From contig DF820463.1 in NCBI GenBank assembly GCA_000739535.1, forward strand, positions 631,380-695,379: 64,000 bases of DNA, written 5' to 3'. The notes beneath the pieces are model-generated. The model was given only the letters and a program-made list of their open reading frames with translations, had not been told where the DNA came from and did no database searches. Shown one piece after another: positions 61,751 to 64,000 of the stretch (within the stretch, counting starts at the first letter, position 1; each line of letters opens with the position of its first letter). The translations under genes and the position numbers were made by a program. The stretch is from Candidatus Vecturithrix granuli. GTDB taxonomy: Bacteria; Moduliflexota; Moduliflexia; Moduliflexales; Moduliflexaceae.

Positions 61751-62827
61751 CTAAAACTTCGTAAACGAGGCAACGATGGCAGTATCCAGGCGTTGCAATA
61801 ACTCCACCAGGAGTTGCAGGGTATGTTCATAGTCATCTAAGTGTAAAAGTCCGACATGCCCGTGAATATAGCGTACCGGCGGAGCAATGACAATGGTCGG
61901 AACCCCCCGCTGGTGCACATGAATTTGCCGTCCATCAGTTCCGCCGCTGATACGGACAGCCACCTGATGCGGAATATGAGATGCTCTGGCGGTTTCGAGC
62001 ACAAAGTGAACCAGATCGGTATTGGGAATCATGGTTGGATCAAATAAGCGGATTTGCGGCCCCTGACCGACAATCCCCTGACTCTCGGCTTTGACAAATC
62101 CCGGCGTATCATCAGCCGGGGAGCCTTCTAAAATAATCGCCACATCCGGGTTGATGAGATCAACGGCGGTTTCAGCCCCACGTGAACCAATTTCTTCTTG
62201 CACTGTGCCAACCCCATAAACCGTATTCGGTAAATCCGTATGAGCCAAATGTTGGATCGCATGGATAAACAAGGCAACGCCAACCCGGTCGTCAAACGCT
62301 TTGCCGCTGATTAACCGGGGATTTTTCATTTCCATGAAGGGTGTATAAGGCACGATATGATTCCCAGGGAAAATGCCAAAGCCGTCCATGGCCTCCTGCT
62401 TATCTTTGGCTCCAACATCAATGTGCATGTCTTTGATGTCCATAATCGTATTGCGTTCTTCCGGTCTGAGATAATGCACCGGTTTCGCGCCGATAATTCC
62501 CGGAACGTCGCCTTTTGTGGTTTTAATCACCACTCGCTGGGCCAACATCGTATGCCCCCACCAGCCGCCAAGATTGTGAAATTTAATAAAGCCGTCGTCA
62601 GTGATCAAGCGCACAATGAAACCGATTTCGTCAGTATGTCCGGCCAGCATGATTTTGGGCGTTTCTTTTCCACCGTGTTTGCGGCAAATGATGCTGCCGG
62701 TATGATCATACGAAAATTCCGCGACTTCTGCTAATTCCTCGCGGATAATGGTGCGAATTTCGCCTTCATTTCCCGGAGTTCCGCTTGCTGTGCTTAACCT
62801 GGCAAGTAAATCTTTTACAGTGTTCAT
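61751..62827 (-). CDS. M42 family metallopeptidase (glutamyl/leucyl aminopeptidase-like)
   Basis: 358 aa di-metal aminopeptidase of the M42 family (related to FrvX, YsdC and TET enzymes, which often form dodecamers). AGHTDEIGFIV (62-72) gives the first metal ligand, KAFDDRVGVALFIHAIQ the bridging aspartate, TVQEEIGSRGAETA the catalytic base, ILEGSPADDTPG and SGGTDGRQIHVHQRGVPT the remaining ligand sites, ending with HGHVGLLHLDDYEHTLQLL. Cytoplasmic; degrades peptides. It precedes the liv operon by 130 nt, so peptide use and amino-acid uptake are neighbours, which may be chance. Confidence 0.95.
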   Translation of the reverse strand: MNTVKDLLARLSTASGTPGNEGEIRTIIREELAEVAEFSYDHTGSIICRKHGGKETPKIMLAGHTDEIGFIVRLITDDGFIKFHNLGGWWGHTMLAQRVVIKTTKGDVPGIIGAKPVHYLRPEERNTIMDIKDMHIDVGAKDKQEAMDGFGIFPGNHIVPYTPFMEMKNPRLISGKAFDDRVGVALFIHAIQHLAHTDLPNTVYGVGTVQEEIGSRGAETAVDLINPDVAIILEGSPADDTPGFVKAESQGIVGQGPQIRLFDPTMIPNTDLVHFVLETARASHIPHQVAVRISGGTDGRQIHVHQRGVPTIVIAPPVRYIHGHVGLLHLDDYEHTLQLLVELLQRLDTAIVASFTKF

Positions 62828-63017
62828 CGTTTTCTCTCAATAAGGGAAAAAATGTCCCGCCCTTTCCCTCTTGCAACAAGGATTGGCCGGAACCTCAGGT
62901 TTATCGATCAGATTAGTGACATTTTGCTGAAGACCTGGTATCAAAAGGGGGTTGTTGTCAAGGTATTTTCTCGTGTAATAAGCATCTTCTGATAATTTCC
63001 AAAATTTTCTCTTTCTT

Positions 63018-63066
63018 TTGACATAAATTTCTTGACAATTATTTTATTATGGGGAATATTTATAAA
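63018..63066 (+). promoter_or_regulatory. Possible sigma-70 promoter(s)
   Basis: Two TTGACA boxes (63018-63023 and 63032-63037) stand before AT-rich -10 candidates: TTTTAT at 63042-63047 (18 nt from the first) and AATATT at 63055-63060 (17 nt from the second), within TATTATGGGGAATATTTATA. Reads toward the hypothetical gene at 63224. Judged by eye only. Confidence 0.45.
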
Positions 63067-63157
63067 ATAAAAGGCGAAAATAAATAATTATTACTATTGA
63101 GAGCATATCGCCGCTGTAAGACGAAAGAATCTACTGTTTTTATGTACTCTAAAGATG

Positions 63158-63208
63158 CTGTGAAGTGCTCGAAGACGCTGATTTTTTGCGATCTTGAGCA
63201 CTTCACAG
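63158..63208. repeat. Inverted repeat upstream of the hypothetical gene
   Basis: Perfect 13-bp arms CTGTGAAGTGCTC (63158-63170) and GAGCACTTCACAG (63196-63208) with a 25-nt loop. It stands 16 nt before the ATG at 63224, so it could be an operator or a leader hairpin. No T-run follows, so not a terminator. Confidence 0.7.
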
Positions 63209-63223
63209 TAATTTTGAAAAATT

Positions 63224-63697
63224 ATGCTGGCCCTGAGACAGTCTCAGTACGTGAGTTCAGAGCAAACATTCCAGACGCTTGCGGCGTCATATTTTGTCTT
63301 GCAGAGAGAACGCCCGCAAGAACGTCCGCAAGAATGCCCGCCAAAGGCATCATTAGAATCGTGGAGAAAATATCGTGACGCCGTTGTCTGGCGTTTATTG
63401 TGCCAGGAGGAACGGGTAGATATTGATGATCTGCTGAGTTATTGGGAAATTCTGGATGAAATGATGGACATCTCGATTGAATCGGCGAGTCTGTTGCTGC
63501 ACAATCTCGATGAGTATCGTATCAGAAAACTGACAACCTTCGAGAAACAGCGGTTATATCCAGGCGTGACGAATGACGTGTTTCGCCTGGAATATGACGA
63601 CGGTCAGGGAGGGTCTCGCGATGTCTGCACCGGAACCCTACTGCATGAAGCCATTGATCTGCTGCAAGCCGAAGCAGATCGTTTCATCCGGCGATAA
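63224..63697 (+). CDS. Hypothetical protein
   Basis: 157 aa, mostly helical and acidic; I do not recognise it. It starts with a helix (SSEQTFQTLAASYFVLQ), then an RERPQERPQECPPK repeat, and a regular helical part (VDIDDLLSYWEILDEMMDIS, LLLHNLDEYRIRKL). The last 45 residues (YDDGQGGSRDVCTG, then LHEAIDLLQAEADRFIRR) look well structured. Low-complexity Arg/Pro/Gln at residues 28-42 may be a small in-gene repeat. Codon use and frame length suggest a real gene; the exact start is uncertain because the first 40 codons overlap another open frame. Confidence 0.62.
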   Translation: MLALRQSQYVSSEQTFQTLAASYFVLQRERPQERPQECPPKASLESWRKYRDAVVWRLLCQEERVDIDDLLSYWEILDEMMDISIESASLLLHNLDEYRIRKLTTFEKQRLYPGVTNDVFRLEYDDGQGGSRDVCTGTLLHEAIDLLQAEADRFIRR

Positions 63698-63756
63698 GAA
63701 TAGTATGTAGGGCGAAATGGCGATTTAGCTCATAGAAACGCCACAAATTTACCCGA

Positions 63757-63790
63757 GATGTATGCCGAAACCCCAGTTTCGACATACATC
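63757..63790. repeat. Intergenic palindrome, family A variant
   Basis: Arms GATGTATG (63757-63764) and CATACATC (63783-63790) with inner CGAAAC and GTTTCG around a CCCCA centre. It shares the CGAAAC-loop-GTTTCG core and TGTA/TACA borders with 56734-56796. Confidence 0.75.
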
Positions 63791-63961
63791 GCTCCCACCT
63801 TATCTCAGCCTACGCTCTCTCATTACTTTGAAAAAATAGGTATATTTTTCTTACTAAGTGATTACAAATAAATTCTTTCCACTTTTGATGTACGAAAAAC
63901 TCAGTTATTCGGCAAACGTCCGAATATTCTTTCTTGGTAGTGGTATCCTGTACATGATGCA

Positions 63962-63989
63962 CGTTCCCTGAGCGAAGTCGAAGGGAACG
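63962..63989. repeat. Small palindrome with GAGCGAAGTCGA core
   Basis: Arms CGTTCCCT (63962-63969) and AGGGAACG (63982-63989) around GAGCGAAGTCGA, a core also found at 60394-60406 on the same strand. A dispersed REP-like sequence is likely. Confidence 0.65.
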
Positions 63990-64000
63990 CCTGCGTGCTC

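Larger units (their letters stand above)
62828..63223. other. 396-nt AT-rich intergenic region
   Basis: Lies between the divergent M42 gene and the hypothetical gene. It holds the AT-rich promoter-like stretch at 63018-63066 and a hairpin at 63158-63208. An open frame from 63097 overlaps the next gene in another frame and has cysteine- and arginine-rich unnatural content, so I do not call it. Confidence 0.6.
63698..64000. other. Gene-free right end with palindromes
   Basis: No open frame of coding character was found in these 303 nt. Two palindromes lie here: GATGTATG with CATACATC around CGAAAC/GTTTCG at 63757-63790 (family A) and CGTTCCCT/AGGGAACG around GAGCGAAGTCGA at 63962-63989. The stretch 63820-63950 is AT-rich with no clear signal. 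Confidence 0.6.

Noticed and set aside
63097..63378. 93-aa open frame overlapping the start of the hypothetical gene
   Set aside because: Odd composition with many Cys and Arg, runs through an inverted repeat, and competes with a better frame.

Overview
The window is a gene-dense chromosomal stretch from a Gram-negative bacterium. Support for this: a type IV pilus motor cassette, a lipoprotein with a clear lipobox, a TRAP-type periplasmic binding protein, and ABC-dependent surface-polysaccharide export genes. Many Uma2/DUF3782-type nuclease genes, dispersed palindromes and low similarity to textbook loci suggest an uncultured lineage. Candidate phylum KSB3/Modulibacteria is one possibility, but that is a guess from general gene content and not something the sequence proves. 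No rRNA or tRNA gene, CRISPR array, phage or complete insertion sequence was seen.

Layout. (1) 84-2507: a TRAP substrate-binding protein and a secreted Yellow/major-royal-jelly-like protein, closed by a strong terminator. (2) 2706-11059: a type IV pilus motor cluster with a PilB-like ATPase carrying an unusually long N-terminal region, a PilC/GspF platform protein, a second PilB-like protein whose ATPase motifs are destroyed, PilT, and a TPR/DUF1566 lipoprotein. (3) 11096-53513: a surface-glycan locus of about 42 kb, transcribed rightward except for one Uma2 gene. It holds an ABC exporter (Wzm, Wzt), a GDP-fucose synthase-like enzyme, an aminosugar aminotransferase, about nine glycosyltransferases, three large membrane proteins that could be GT-C enzymes or polymer-handling proteins, two sulfotransferase domains, several methyltransferases (two fused to other domains), a deacetylase, a membrane SGNH protein, two radical SAM/SPASM proteins, a flavoprotein and an asparagine synthase-type amidotransferase. 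Together they suggest a sulfated, methylated, possibly amidated glycan. Many genes overlap by ATGA, implying translational coupling.

(4) Inside that locus, 13288-15981 is an accessory island: a DUF3782 coiled-coil nuclease-like gene, Uma2, a small unknown gene, an MNT nucleotidyltransferase with a broken HEPN partner, and the truncated first 35 codons of a second, diverged wzt allele. This is evidence of recombination within the glycan locus. (5) 53518-62827, leftward: a NAGPA-like phosphodiester glycosidase, an MBL-fold hydrolase, a URO-D-family protein, a complete branched-chain amino-acid-type ABC importer (binding protein, LivH, LivM, LivG, LivF) and an M42 peptidase. (6) The right end carries a hypothetical gene and palindromic repeats.

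The most unusual feature is the density and variety of small palindromic elements, several of two-hairpin architecture and belonging to families with more than one member in the window. Two of them lie in frame inside protein-coding genes. All assignments come from reading the sequence; no database search or alignment program was run.
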